62,808 nucleotides of DNA from assembly GCA_030681375.1 (NCBI GenBank), contig JAUXWM010000071.1, positions 1 through 62,808 of the forward strand, written 5' to 3'. Source of the stretch: Gallionella sp. (GTDB lineage Bacteria > Pseudomonadota > Gammaproteobacteria > Burkholderiales > Gallionellaceae). Every line of letters starts with the position of its first letter. Within the stretch, counting starts at the first letter, position 1. Positions 47,538-56,966 of this stretch are shown piece after piece. The notes below the pieces were generated by a model. The model was not told the DNA's origin. It saw only the letters and a program-made list of their open reading frames with translations, and did no database searches. Made by a program: the position numbers and the translations under genes.

Positions 47538-48257
47538 ATGAAAGCGAATGAAATGACTTTTGCCAAAAAAATTATCGCCCTGTTTCTGTTCCTCGGCTTC
47601 ACCACCGCCCATGCAGGAGAGGCTGAAATCCGCCAGTCCCTGCAAAGCAAATTTCCCGGCATCGGCAAACTTGAACATATCGTCAAAACACCTTATTCAG
47701 GGCTTTATGAAGTCGTAATTGGCGAACAGTTGCTATACACCGATGAACAAGGGCTATACCTGTTCGATGGCAGCATCGTAGAAATCAAGAGCCGCACCGA
47801 CCTCACCGAACAACGCCGCAACAAATTGTTTGCCATCGAATTCAATAAACTGCCACTGGAACTCGCCATCAAAAAAGTGAAGGGCAACGGGCAACGCAAA
47901 ATGGCCTATTTCACCGACCCCAATTGCGGCTACTGCAAAAAATTGGAAAAGGAAGTTGCCAAAATCAACAATGTCACGCTGTATATGTTCATGTACCCGA
48001 TTTTTCAAGGCTCGGATGAAATCGTGCGCAATGTGCACTGCGCAAAAGACCCGGTCAAGGCATGGGACGATCTGATGCTAAAAGGAACAAAACCCGCCAA
48101 CGCTACCTGCAATACGCCTACCGACAAGGTCGTGGCGACGGGCAAAAAACTGCGGGTAAACGGCACGCCCAACCTGATCTTCTTCGATGGCACACAAGTC
48201 CCCGGCTACCTGCCTGCCGAACAACTGGAAAAACACCTGGATGAACATGGGCGCTAG
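47538..48257 (+). CDS. dsbC: Thiol:disulfide interchange protein DsbC
   Basis: This periplasmic disulfide isomerase of about 239 residues has a signal peptide (IIALFLFLGFTTAHA), an N-terminal dimerisation domain and a thioredoxin-fold domain with the active motif CGYC followed by KKLEKEV. The second pair of cysteines (HCAKD, ATCNTP) and the cis-proline in RVNGTPNLIF are present, as in E. coli DsbC. The start is taken at 47538; 47553 is also possible. It overlaps nothing and follows the UbiH-family gene after 13 bases. Confidence 0.93.
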   Translation: MKANEMTFAKKIIALFLFLGFTTAHAGEAEIRQSLQSKFPGIGKLEHIVKTPYSGLYEVVIGEQLLYTDEQGLYLFDGSIVEIKSRTDLTEQRRNKLFAIEFNKLPLELAIKKVKGNGQRKMAYFTDPNCGYCKKLEKEVAKINNVTLYMFMYPIFQGSDEIVRNVHCAKDPVKAWDDLMLKGTKPANATCNTPTDKVVATGKKLRVNGTPNLIFFDGTQVPGYLPAEQLEKHLDEHGR

Positions 48258-48344
48258 TCTTGCCTGCCCCCATCCGGGCAAAACGGCTGGCTGCGCCCCC
48301 CGGGGCGTGCTTCACGCCGACCGTCTGAAGCCGGAGGGGGCAAC

Positions 48345-49289
48345 GTGAGTGTTTCACCCGAGATTACACGCGACTTGCTTGCCCGTGCGGTCGATCAATC
48401 GCACGACGGCATCACTATCGCCGATGCGCGAATGAAAGATTTTCCGCTGATTTATGTCAATGCGGGATTTGAGCGCTTATCCGGCTACCCGGCGGACGAT
48501 TTGCTCGGCAAGAGCTGCCGTTTTCTCCAGGGCGTGGATACGGACCAACCCGACATCGCCGTACTGCGCGAAGCACTGCATCAGGGAAAAAATTGCGTCG
48601 TCACGCTGCGCAATTACCGCAAGGACGGCGCGCTGTTCTGGAACGAACTGAGCATTTCCGCTCTACGCAACGAACAAGGCGAACTCACCCACTTCGTCGG
48701 CATACAGAAAGATGTAACCGGACGCATTCTGTCCGAGCAACACCTGCGTCAGTCGCATCTGGATCTGCTGAACCGGCAACGCGACACGCAGCTTCATACC
48801 GACCCGCTGGTCGGACTGAGCAACCGCCAGCACTTTGATGAGCAGCTGGCACACATGCTGCAAACCGCGCAACGCACGCACAGCCTGCTGTCGGTACTGG
48901 TAATCGATCTGGATCAGTTCGGACGTTTCAATGCACGCTATGGGCGTCCGGCGGGAGACACCTGCTTACGCATGGTCGGCGAGCGCATCGCCAAGTCATT
49001 TTCGCGCGCCTCGGACTGCGTCGCGCGCTATGAAAATGACGAATTCGCCGTCGTATCATCGGGGGACAGCCTCGAAGGCATGCAACAGCATGCGAGCAAA
49101 TTACGCGACCAGATACGCGCCCTGAACATCCCGCATCACGATTCACCGGACGGCGTGGTAACGATTTGCATAGGCTGTACCAGCCTGATACCGCAACGCG
49201 ACACAGACGCAACCAGTTTGCTTAAACTGGCCGACAACGCACTACAACAAGCCAAACAGCACGGATACGACTACGAGCACATCAATTGA
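48345..49289 (+). CDS. LOV-domain protein with a degenerate GGDEF domain
   Basis: This 314-residue protein has a LOV/PAS domain at about 15-130. The photoactive cysteine is C58 in GKSCRFLQG, with the flavin contacts N90, N100 and Q121. The C-terminal GGDEF domain has ENDEF (230-234) instead of GGDEF, while the RxxD inhibitory site (RASD) remains. LOV proteins sense blue light by forming a cysteine-flavin bond. Loss of both glycines usually lowers or abolishes cyclase activity, so it may bind c-di-GMP or GTP rather than make c-di-GMP. The start is a GTG with GGAGGGGG upstream. A perfect GGCGTG-CTT-CACGCC hairpin lies upstream at 48304-48318. Confidence 0.88.
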   Translation: MSVSPEITRDLLARAVDQSHDGITIADARMKDFPLIYVNAGFERLSGYPADDLLGKSCRFLQGVDTDQPDIAVLREALHQGKNCVVTLRNYRKDGALFWNELSISALRNEQGELTHFVGIQKDVTGRILSEQHLRQSHLDLLNRQRDTQLHTDPLVGLSNRQHFDEQLAHMLQTAQRTHSLLSVLVIDLDQFGRFNARYGRPAGDTCLRMVGERIAKSFSRASDCVARYENDEFAVVSSGDSLEGMQQHASKLRDQIRALNIPHHDSPDGVVTICIGCTSLIPQRDTDATSLLKLADNALQQAKQHGYDYEHIN

Positions 49290-50487
49290 GCGCCGGTTCT
49301 GCGCCTTTGGGGAACAGCACCCACATCTGACCGCTCTGTTTCATGCGTCCCGCCTGCGCGCCGGCCTGATCGCCGAAACCCCAGAAGAAATCCGCACGCA
49401 CCGCGCCCCTGATCGCACCGCCCGTGTCCTGTGCCAGCATCAGCCGGTTCAGCGGCTCTGCCGTGTTCGGGTAAGTGGTAGAGAGAAAAACCGGCGCGCC
49501 CAGCGGAATGGTGCGCGGATCAATCGCGATGCTGTATTGATTGGTTAGCGGCACGCCGAGCGCACCCAGCGGCGCAGACAAACCTTCAGGCAATTCACGG
49601 AAGAACACATAGCTGGGATTATGTTCAAGCAGCGCGGTCAGCTTGGCGGGATTTTGCTCCGCCCAGCGCTTGATACCCTGCATGGAGGCTTGTTCAATTT
49701 TGAGCTCGCCCATTTCGATCAGCTTCTTGCCGATGGAAATATAGGGGTGACCATTCTGATCGGCATAACCTACTTTAACCAGCGCGCCATCTGCCAGTTC
49801 AATACGACCGGAACCCTGAATTTGCAGAAAGAACAAATCGACCGCGTTTTCCACCCAGAATAATTCACGCCCGCGCAGTGCGCCTTTACCCTCGTCAATA
49901 TCGGCACGGCTGAAATAGGGCAGGATGCGCTTCCCTTCCAGCCGTCCGCGCAAACGCATATCTTTTAGCTGGGGGTAAACCTCGCTCAAATCTATCGTCA
50001 GCATGTCATCCGGCGCGGCATACAGCGGATATTTGAAACGCGCTGTCCTGACGCGGCTGCCAGACAAACGGGGTTCGTAGTAACCGGTTATCAGCCCCTG
50101 CGAAGAGCCATCGGGGTTGAACACTTGATAAGGGGTAAACGTTTCCTCAAAGAACAGCCGCAATGCCTCATTGTCCGGCTGCACCAGCTCATGGGCGCGC
50201 GCGCAAACCGTCTGCCAATCCGGCTTGTTCTTCAGAGCGCGGCAACTTTGTTGAAAAGCCACCCAACTCGGCTGCAAATCCATCTTCTGCCAGTCCGGCA
50301 ACATTTCCCACTTGCTGACCGCAAACGGGGCTGCGGGGGCTGCCACAGGCGGTGCCACGACAACAGGCGGCACGACGCATGCTGCCGGAGCAGGGCATGG
50401 CTGAGGCGCGGGGCATACCTGGGGTGCGGGTGGGGTAGCGCAGGCTGCCAGAAAAAGCAGCGGTGCCAGTGCGGTTCCGATACGCAT
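49282..50487 (-). CDS. mltA: Membrane-bound lytic murein transglycosylase A
   Basis: This outer-membrane lipoprotein of about 401 residues cleaves the glycan strands of peptidoglycan. The signal ends in a lipobox (LFLAAC), followed by a Pro/Ala/Cys-rich linker with repeated PAPQ/CPA units. The MltA barrel shows LITGYYEPRLSGSR and the 3D-type C-terminal IDPRTIPLGAPVFL and LMLAQDTGGAIRGAVRADFFWG with the catalytic aspartate. The ATG at 50487 is preferred over a GTG at 50514 inside apaG. Its end overlaps the LOV gene tail by eight bases. Confidence 0.94.
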   Translation of the reverse strand: MRIGTALAPLLFLAACATPPAPQVCPAPQPCPAPAACVVPPVVVAPPVAAPAAPFAVSKWEMLPDWQKMDLQPSWVAFQQSCRALKNKPDWQTVCARAHELVQPDNEALRLFFEETFTPYQVFNPDGSSQGLITGYYEPRLSGSRVRTARFKYPLYAAPDDMLTIDLSEVYPQLKDMRLRGRLEGKRILPYFSRADIDEGKGALRGRELFWVENAVDLFFLQIQGSGRIELADGALVKVGYADQNGHPYISIGKKLIEMGELKIEQASMQGIKRWAEQNPAKLTALLEHNPSYVFFRELPEGLSAPLGALGVPLTNQYSIAIDPRTIPLGAPVFLSTTYPNTAEPLNRLMLAQDTGGAIRGAVRADFFWGFGDQAGAQAGRMKQSGQMWVLFPKGAEPALN

Positions 50488-50500
50488 GACCGATAAAACC

Positions 50501-50884
50501 TTAATGAAGGACACGTGGGACGCTCAACACAAATTCAGGAATATCGACATCGAAATCCGCGCCATCCGCACCCTGCATCTGATAGCTGCCGCGCATCGTG
50601 CCCACCTGCGTGGCGAGCACTGTGCCGCTGGTATATTCAAAACTCTGCTTGGGCTGCAACAGAGGCTGCTCACCCACCACGCCCTGACCACGCACTTCCT
50701 GTACGTGATTGAACGCATCGGTGATAACCCAGTGGCGACTGATGAGTTTGGCGGCCTGCGTGCCGAGATTGGTGATGCTGATGGTGTAGGAGAATACAAA
50801 ACGATCCGCTGCTTCGTCGGACTGATCGGCCAGATATTTCACCTGTGTTTGTATGATAAAACCATGTTGTTCATTTTTTTCCAT
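50501..50884 (-). CDS. apaG: ApaG family protein
   Basis: This protein of about 127 residues has a fibronectin III-like fold, named for linkage to apaH; its role is not settled. Typical stretches are FVFSYTISITNLG, ISRHWVITDA, EVRGQGVVGEQP and GTMRGSYQM. The start is taken at 50884 (MEKNEQHG). It is just upstream of mltA on the same strand. Confidence 0.92.
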   Translation of the reverse strand: MEKNEQHGFIIQTQVKYLADQSDEAADRFVFSYTISITNLGTQAAKLISRHWVITDAFNHVQEVRGQGVVGEQPLLQPKQSFEYTSGTVLATQVGTMRGSYQMQGADGADFDVDIPEFVLSVPRVLH

Positions 50885-50967
50885 GCGTCGCATTTGAACC
50901 GATTTTACGCAGTGTCGCAAGAGATAAAGCATGCAATTGACGTGAAATTTGCGTAGAAACTCGTTTG

Positions 50968-51005
50968 CCTCCTCGCCCGCAAGCGGGAGAGGATTGAGGC
51001 GAGGG
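50968..51005 (+). repeat. Intergenic copy of the palindromic repeat
   Basis: This is the opposite-orientation match (33 of 38) of the repeat inside the UbiH-family gene. It holds the hairpin CTCGCCCGC / GCGGGAGAG, and lies between apaG and ilvA, about 70 bases upstream of ilvA. Confidence 0.75.
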
Positions 51006-51074
51006 AAACGGGCATGAAAAATTTATTATGTCATGCCCGTTATGCTAATCTGCGCAGCTGAAAGGCAAATGAAT

Positions 51075-52583
51075 ATGAATAGCTATCTAAAACGCATCCT
51101 TAACGCCCGCGTCTATGACGTGGCGATTGAAACCCCGCTGGAAGTCGCGCCGAATTTATCGGCTCGCACCGGCAATACCATCCTGCTTAAACGCGAGGAC
51201 ATGCAGCCGGTATTCTCGTTCAAGCTGCGCGGCGCGTACAACAAGATGGCGCAGCTCACGCCTGAGCAGCTGAAGCGCGGCGTCATCGCCGCCTCGGCGG
51301 GAAATCACGCGCAAGGCGTGGCGCTGTCGGCGCTCAAACTTGGCTGCAAGGCGGTTATTGTGATGCCCACCACCACGCCGCAGATCAAGATTCAGGCCGT
51401 CTCGGGCCGGGGTGCAAAGGTGGTGCTGTTTGGCGATTCCTATTCCGATGCCTACCAGCATGCGCTGGAACTGGAACAGCAAAACGGCATGACTTTCGTT
51501 CATCCCTACGACGACCCGGACGTCATTGCCGGACAGGGAACCATAGGCATGGAGATATTGCGGCAGCACAGCCCGCCTATCCATGCCATATTCTGCGCGA
51601 TAGGCGGAGGCGGCCTGATTTCCGGCGTCGCCGCGTACGTCAAGGCATTGCGCCCCGAGATCAAAATTATCGGCGTGCAGCCGGTAGATTCGGACGCCAT
51701 GTACCGCTCCATCAAGACCAAAAAACGCATCACGCTCAACCACGTCGGCCTGTTCGCCGATGGCGTGGCCGTCAAACAAGTCGGCGTCGAGACACTGCGC
51801 CTGTGCCGCAAACTGGTTGACGAGATTATTCTGGTGGATACCGATGCCGTTTGCGCCGCGCTCAAGGATGTCTTTGAAGACACCCGCTCCGTCCTCGAAC
51901 CGGCGGGCGCACTGTCTATTGCCGGTGCCAAACTGTATGCGGAACGCGAGCAACTCAACGGCGAGACGCTGGTTGCCGTCACCAGCGGCGCAAACATGAA
52001 TTTCGACCGTCTGCGTTTTGTCGCGGAACGCGCCGACATCGGCGAAAAACGCGAATCCATACTGGCAGTCACCATACCCGAGACACCCGGCAGTTTTCGC
52101 AAGTTTTGCGCCTTGCTGGGTCGCCGCAATATCACCGAATTCAACTACCGCTTCGCCAACCCAGAAGCGGCACAGGTCTTTCTCGGCATCCAGGTGCGCG
52201 ATCAGGCGGAATCCGGCGAACTGGTGGAGAAATTACAGAGCCATAATCTGCCCGCGCTGGATTTGAGCGACAACGAAATGGCCAAGCTGCACCTGCGCCA
52301 TCTGGTGGGCGGACATGCCCCCGAAGCAACGGATGAAATCCTGTTCCGCTTCGAGTTCCCGGAACGCCCCGGCGCGTTGATGCAATTCCTCAACAAAATG
52401 AACCACAGCTGGAACATCAGCCTGTTCCACTACCGCAACCACGGCGCGGATTACGGTCGCGTACTGGTCGGCATGCAGGTGCCGGACCACGACAAACAGG
52501 CGCTGGCTGAATTCCTCAATACACTGGGTTATCGCTACTGGGACGAGAGCGACAACCCGGCGTACAAATTATTCCTGGGCTAA
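51075..52583 (+). CDS. ilvA: Threonine ammonia-lyase (biosynthetic)
   Basis: This 502-residue PLP enzyme turns threonine into 2-oxobutanoate for isoleucine synthesis. The PLP lysine is in SFKLRGAYNK, with SAGNHAQGVA and the phosphate loop AIGGGGLISG. Two ACT-like regulatory domains follow (from about 325), marking the isoleucine-inhibited form. The start at 51075 is chosen for spacing to AAAGG. Its toxic by-product is handled by RidA, present elsewhere in the window. Confidence 0.97.
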   Translation: MNSYLKRILNARVYDVAIETPLEVAPNLSARTGNTILLKREDMQPVFSFKLRGAYNKMAQLTPEQLKRGVIAASAGNHAQGVALSALKLGCKAVIVMPTTTPQIKIQAVSGRGAKVVLFGDSYSDAYQHALELEQQNGMTFVHPYDDPDVIAGQGTIGMEILRQHSPPIHAIFCAIGGGGLISGVAAYVKALRPEIKIIGVQPVDSDAMYRSIKTKKRITLNHVGLFADGVAVKQVGVETLRLCRKLVDEIILVDTDAVCAALKDVFEDTRSVLEPAGALSIAGAKLYAEREQLNGETLVAVTSGANMNFDRLRFVAERADIGEKRESILAVTIPETPGSFRKFCALLGRRNITEFNYRFANPEAAQVFLGIQVRDQAESGELVEKLQSHNLPALDLSDNEMAKLHLRHLVGGHAPEATDEILFRFEFPERPGALMQFLNKMNHSWNISLFHYRNHGADYGRVLVGMQVPDHDKQALAEFLNTLGYRYWDESDNPAYKLFLG

Positions 52584-52610
52584 CATTCGTAACTTCCATA
52601 GGAGGCACAA

Positions 52611-53486
52611 ATGATCTCGAAAAACACCCCGGCCATAGGTGATCCATCCTTTGAGGAGTTGAAACAGTCCAACGAATATGATGCCGAATACTGGAGCGCT
52701 CGCGACCTGCAACCATTGCTGGGTTATTCCCAATGGCGTCGTTTTGAAGACGCCATCAAGCGCGCGATAACCTCTTGTGAACATTCAGGAAATAACCCAG
52801 AGCATCATTTTGCCGGCACCGGCAAAATGATCGTGGTAGGTAAGGGCGGAGCACGTAAAGTAGATGATTACCAACTATCCCGTTTTGCTTGCTACTTGAT
52901 CGCCCAAAACGGCGATCCACGCAAACCGGAAATTGCCCAAGCGCAAAAATATTTTGCTGTTCAGGCACGGAAACAGGAACTTAGCGAGCAACTTACCGCC
53001 GACCAGGAACGGCTGGAATTACGCAAACAGACATCAGAAGAATTCAAAATACTTTCCGGTGCTGCCCGGCAAGCTGGCGTCCAGGACAAAATGTTCGGCG
53101 TATTCCACGATGCCGGTTACAAAGGCTTGTATGGCGGACTTGGCGGCGAAGCCATAAAAGCCCGAAAGAATATTCCAGCCAAGGAGCAGTTGCTGGATCG
53201 CATGAATTCCACAGAACTGGCTGCCAATCAATTTCGCATGACCCAAACCCGCGACAAGCTGGCGCGTGACAGCATCAACAACCAGCAGCAAGCCATTCGC
53301 ACCCATGAACAAGTTGGCAAAGAAGTACGCGCCGCCATTGAACGCATCGGCGGCACACCACCCGAACAAATCCCCCCTGACGAACACATCAAGGAAGTCG
53401 AAAAGCGCATCAAAAATGCCGTGCCCAAAATGGAACTGGATGAAAAGGATGCGGGCGGGCTCCTGGGCGACAGCCCAAATAAATAA
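52611..53486 (+). CDS. dinD: DNA damage-inducible protein D (DinD-like, BRO-N)
   Basis: This 291-residue protein matches DinD: the N-terminal BRO-type domain has YWSARDLQPLLGYSQWRRF and DYQLSRFACYLIAQNGDPRK, and the middle part a charged helix with GVFHDAGYKGLYGG. E. coli DinD is SOS-induced and inhibits RecA-filament-driven strand exchange. No LexA box is seen in the 27 bases before the strong AGGAGG site, so it may be transcribed with ilvA. It sits among metabolic genes, which suggests insertion of an accessory gene here. Confidence 0.9.
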   Translation: MISKNTPAIGDPSFEELKQSNEYDAEYWSARDLQPLLGYSQWRRFEDAIKRAITSCEHSGNNPEHHFAGTGKMIVVGKGGARKVDDYQLSRFACYLIAQNGDPRKPEIAQAQKYFAVQARKQELSEQLTADQERLELRKQTSEEFKILSGAARQAGVQDKMFGVFHDAGYKGLYGGLGGEAIKARKNIPAKEQLLDRMNSTELAANQFRMTQTRDKLARDSINNQQQAIRTHEQVGKEVRAAIERIGGTPPEQIPPDEHIKEVEKRIKNAVPKMELDEKDAGGLLGDSPNK

Positions 53487-53610
53487 AACCACGAATAATT
53501 CATGCCCACACTCAACTGGTTCGGCAAATAATCCGTCGTCAAACACCACTTGGTTTTCTATTCTCATTACGCAAGTGCTGGCAATGGTTGCCAAATTAGC
53601 CTCCAATCAC

Positions 53611-54213
53611 ATGAACATCACAACTGAAAAAGAACAAATCAGACAACACATCCTCGCCGCGCGCGGGGAGCTTTCAGGCGACGCACGCGCCAGTTGCGAT
53701 GCGATAATCACCACACGCCTGTTGCAATTACCCGAGTACAAGCAAGCCACGACAGCGCTGGGCTACATGAACTTCGGCAGCGAGTATGCCAGTGAATTGT
53801 GGATATCACAGGCGTTGGCAGACGGTAAACAGCTGGCTTTGCCCAGAGTGAATCGCCATAGCAATATGCTTGATTTGTATTGGGTAGAAGATCCGGAAAA
53901 CCAGTTGGATACAGGGTTATGGGGAATACGCGAACCTGTCGTCGAACGCTGCAAACGGCTCAATGACATAAATGAGGTAGAATTCGCCCTGTTGCCCGGC
54001 GTCGCGTTTAGCCGGGATGGCGCGCGACTCGGTTACGGCGGCGGTTATTACGATAAACTGCTGGCGCAAATGATGCATCGCCCCACGCTGGTTTGTGCCG
54101 CGTTCGGGCTGCAAATCGTGGCACATATTCCACAGGAAGAGACGGACATTAAGACCGCGTGGATAGTCACCGAGGCGGAAACGATAGACTGTTCAGCAAC
54201 AGGAAACACATAA
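53611..54213 (+). CDS. 5-formyltetrahydrofolate cyclo-ligase
   Basis: This 200-residue enzyme converts 5-formyl-THF to methenyl-THF with ATP. It has ALGYMNFGSEYASE, LLPGVAFSRDGARLGYGGGYYD and the ATP-site pattern of the YgfA family. The start at 53611 gives MNITTEKEQIRQHI. In other bacteria the 6S RNA gene often lies just upstream, but the 124-base gap after dinD is too short for it and shows no 6S-like fold. Confidence 0.92.
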   Translation: MNITTEKEQIRQHILAARGELSGDARASCDAIITTRLLQLPEYKQATTALGYMNFGSEYASELWISQALADGKQLALPRVNRHSNMLDLYWVEDPENQLDTGLWGIREPVVERCKRLNDINEVEFALLPGVAFSRDGARLGYGGGYYDKLLAQMMHRPTLVCAAFGLQIVAHIPQEETDIKTAWIVTEAETIDCSATGNT

Positions 54214-54218
54214 AGTTC

Positions 54219-54246
54219 CGTCATTCCAGCTTGCGCCCGAATGACG
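54219..54246. repeat. Inverted repeat CGTCATTC / GAATGACG
   Basis: CGTCATTC and GAATGACG are perfect eight-base arms around twelve bases, in the gap before aceE. The arm sequence is the same type as in the element at 59257-59380 and near 13426, so it is probably a short member of the same repeat family. Confidence 0.6.
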
Positions 54247-54293
54247 AACAAGGATGTTTCTGACAAGAATAATTTTAGTGAGAAAGTGAAAAG

Positions 54294-56951
54294 ATGGCGA
54301 ACTTACCTGATTATGACCCGCAGGAAACCCAGGAGTGGCTGGATTCCCTTGAATCGGTACTAAAAAATGAAGGCGCGGAACGCGCCCATTTTCTGCTTGG
54401 TCAATTGATAGACAAGGCACGCAGTTCCGGTGCGGGCGTACCCTTTAGCGCAACCACGCCGTATTGCAACAGCATTGCGCTGGGCGACGAAGAGCGTTCG
54501 ACCGGCGACCGTGAAATGGAACACCGCATACGCGCACTGATGCGCTGGAATGCGATGGCGCTGGTGCTGAATGCCAACCGCGATTCCTCAGAACTGGGTG
54601 GCCATATCGCCAGCTTCGCATCGGCTGCGACCCTGTATGACGTGGCGTTTAATCATTTCTTCCACGGCAAGACCGACACGCACGGCGGCGACCTGGTGTA
54701 TTTCCAGGGTCACTCGTCCCCCGGCGTTTATGCACGCGCCTACCTCGAAGGCCGCATCAGCGAAGAGCAGATGTACAAATTCCGCCAGGAGACGGGCGAA
54801 AATGGCCTGTCTTCCTACCCGCATCCCTGGCTGATGCCGGATTTCTGGCAGTTCCCTACCGTATCGATGGGTCTCGGTCCGTTGATGGCCATTTATCAGG
54901 CGCGCTTCATGCGCTATTTGCAACACCGTGGCCTGGTGGAAACAGATGGCCGCAAGGTATGGGCATATCTGGGCGACGGCGAGACGGATGAACCGGAATC
55001 ATTGGGTGCGATTTCCATGGCCGGGCGCGAAAAGCTCGACAATCTGATCTTTGTCATCAACTGCAATTTGCAGCGTCTGGACGGACCGGTACGCGGCAAC
55101 GGCAAAATCATTCAGGAACTGGAAGGCGTCTTCCGCGGCGCCGGCTGGAACGTCATCAAGATCGTCTGGGGCAGCAAGTGGGATCGTTTGTTCGCCAAGG
55201 ACAAGAACGGCCTGCTGCAAAAACGCATGCAGGAAGTCGTGGACGGCGAATACCAGACCTACAAATCCAGAGATGGCGCGTATGTGCGCGAACATTTTTT
55301 CGGCAAATACCCGGAACTGCTGGAAATGGTCTCCGATATGTCGGATGACGAAATCTGGCGTCTGAATCGCGGCGGCCATGACCCGCACAAAGTATTTGCA
55401 GCCTACGCGGCAGCCTCCAAGCATACCGGCCAGCCCACCGTCATCCTGGCGAAAACCGTCAAGGGTTACGGCATGGGCGAAGCGGGCGAAGCGCAGAACA
55501 TCACCCATCAGCAGAAGAAAATGGCGGGACAGGTGCTGCTTAAATTCCGCGACCGTTTCAACATCCCGTTGAACGATGCGGAAGTGGCCAGCCTGAATTT
55601 TTATCGTCCGCCTGAAGACAGCCTGGAGATGAAATATCTCAAGGAGCGCACAGCACAGATGGGTTCCGTGCCTGCGCGCAATCCGGCGAATGAGGCACTG
55701 CAAATCCCCGGCCTGGACGCATTCGACTCATTACTGAAAAGCACGGAAGGCCGCGAAATTTCGACCACCATGGCATTTGTCAGGATGCTGGGCATACTGG
55801 TCAAGGACAAGAACATCGGTCGTCAGGTCGTGCCGATTGTGCCGGATGAATCGCGCACCTTCGGTATGGAAGGCATGTTCCGTCAACTCGGCATTTTCTC
55901 GCAGGTGGGTCAGTTGTACACCCCTCAGGATGCGGATCAGCTGATGTTCTACAAGGAAGTCAAGACCGGGCAGATTTTGCAGGAAGGCATCAACGAAGCG
56001 GGCGCAATGTCCTCGTGGATCGCGGCGGCCACGGCCTACGCCAACCACGGCAAAGCCATGTTGCCGTTCTACATTTACTACTCGATGTTCGGCTTCCAGC
56101 GTATCGGCGATCTGGCCTGGGCGGCAGGCGACATGCGCGCACGCGGCTTCATGCTGGGCGGCACGGCAGGTCGCACCACACTGAACGGTGAAGGCTTGCA
56201 ACATCAGGATGGTCACAGCCACCTGATGTCGGCGATGATCCCGAATTGTGTATCTTACGATCCGACTTTTGCTTACGAGCTGGCGGTGATCATCCATGAC
56301 GGCATGCGCCGCATGTATGTGAATCAGGAAGACGTGTTCTATTACCTCACCGTGATGAACGAAAACTACGCGCATCCTGCCATGCCGGAAGGCGCGGAAG
56401 CCAACATCATCAAGGGTATGTACCTGCTTAGTGAAAGTTCGGGGGATGAGAACAAGCCCAAGGTTCAACTGTTGGGCAGCGGCACGATATTGCGCGAAAC
56501 CATTGAGGCTGCCCAGTTACTGGAAAAGGATTTCGGTGTCATGGCGGACATCTGGAGCGTGACCAGCTTTACCGAATTGCGCCGCGACGGCATCGATTGC
56601 GAACGCTGGAATATGCTGCATCCCGAAGAACAGCCGCGCTTCAGCCATGTCGAACAATGCATGGCCGACCGCGATGGCCCGGTGATTGCTGCAACGGATT
56701 ACATGCGCTCATTCGCCGATCAGATTCGCGGCTTCCTGCCTAAAAACTTTAAAGTGCTGGGCACGGATGGTTTCGGCCGTTCGGATACGCGCAAGAATTT
56801 GCGCCAATTCTTTGAAGTGGATCGTAACTACATCGCCGTGGCCGCATTAAAGGCCTTGGCTGAAGAAGGCACTATCGATGCGTCCGAGGTCAGCCGTGCG
56901 ATTGCACTTTACAATATCAATCCAGACAAACCCAATCCCGTATCGGTTTAA
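54294..56951 (+). CDS. aceE: Pyruvate dehydrogenase E1 component (homodimeric)
   Basis: This 885-residue thiamine-diphosphate enzyme decarboxylates pyruvate and acetylates the E2 lipoyl group. Recognisable are LMRWNAMALVL, FQGHSSPGVYARA, the ThDP motif GDGETDEPES and NCNLQRLDGPVRGNGKI, and GYGMGEAGEAQNITHQ. The length matches E. coli AceE (887). aceF follows after 15 bases, so E1 and E2 are co-transcribed. Confidence 0.98.
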   Translation: MANLPDYDPQETQEWLDSLESVLKNEGAERAHFLLGQLIDKARSSGAGVPFSATTPYCNSIALGDEERSTGDREMEHRIRALMRWNAMALVLNANRDSSELGGHIASFASAATLYDVAFNHFFHGKTDTHGGDLVYFQGHSSPGVYARAYLEGRISEEQMYKFRQETGENGLSSYPHPWLMPDFWQFPTVSMGLGPLMAIYQARFMRYLQHRGLVETDGRKVWAYLGDGETDEPESLGAISMAGREKLDNLIFVINCNLQRLDGPVRGNGKIIQELEGVFRGAGWNVIKIVWGSKWDRLFAKDKNGLLQKRMQEVVDGEYQTYKSRDGAYVREHFFGKYPELLEMVSDMSDDEIWRLNRGGHDPHKVFAAYAAASKHTGQPTVILAKTVKGYGMGEAGEAQNITHQQKKMAGQVLLKFRDRFNIPLNDAEVASLNFYRPPEDSLEMKYLKERTAQMGSVPARNPANEALQIPGLDAFDSLLKSTEGREISTTMAFVRMLGILVKDKNIGRQVVPIVPDESRTFGMEGMFRQLGIFSQVGQLYTPQDADQLMFYKEVKTGQILQEGINEAGAMSSWIAAATAYANHGKAMLPFYIYYSMFGFQRIGDLAWAAGDMRARGFMLGGTAGRTTLNGEGLQHQDGHSHLMSAMIPNCVSYDPTFAYELAVIIHDGMRRMYVNQEDVFYYLTVMNENYAHPAMPEGAEANIIKGMYLLSESSGDENKPKVQLLGSGTILRETIEAAQLLEKDFGVMADIWSVTSFTELRRDGIDCERWNMLHPEEQPRFSHVEQCMADRDGPVIAATDYMRSFADQIRGFLPKNFKVLGTDGFGRSDTRKNLRQFFEVDRNYIAVAALKALAEEGTIDASEVSRAIALYNINPDKPNPVSV

Positions 56952-56966
56952 GGTTAGGAGAGACAC

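Noticed and set aside
53487..53610. 6S RNA gene upstream of the folate cyclo-ligase
   Set aside because: The gap is only 124 bases and no long irregular hairpin is visible.
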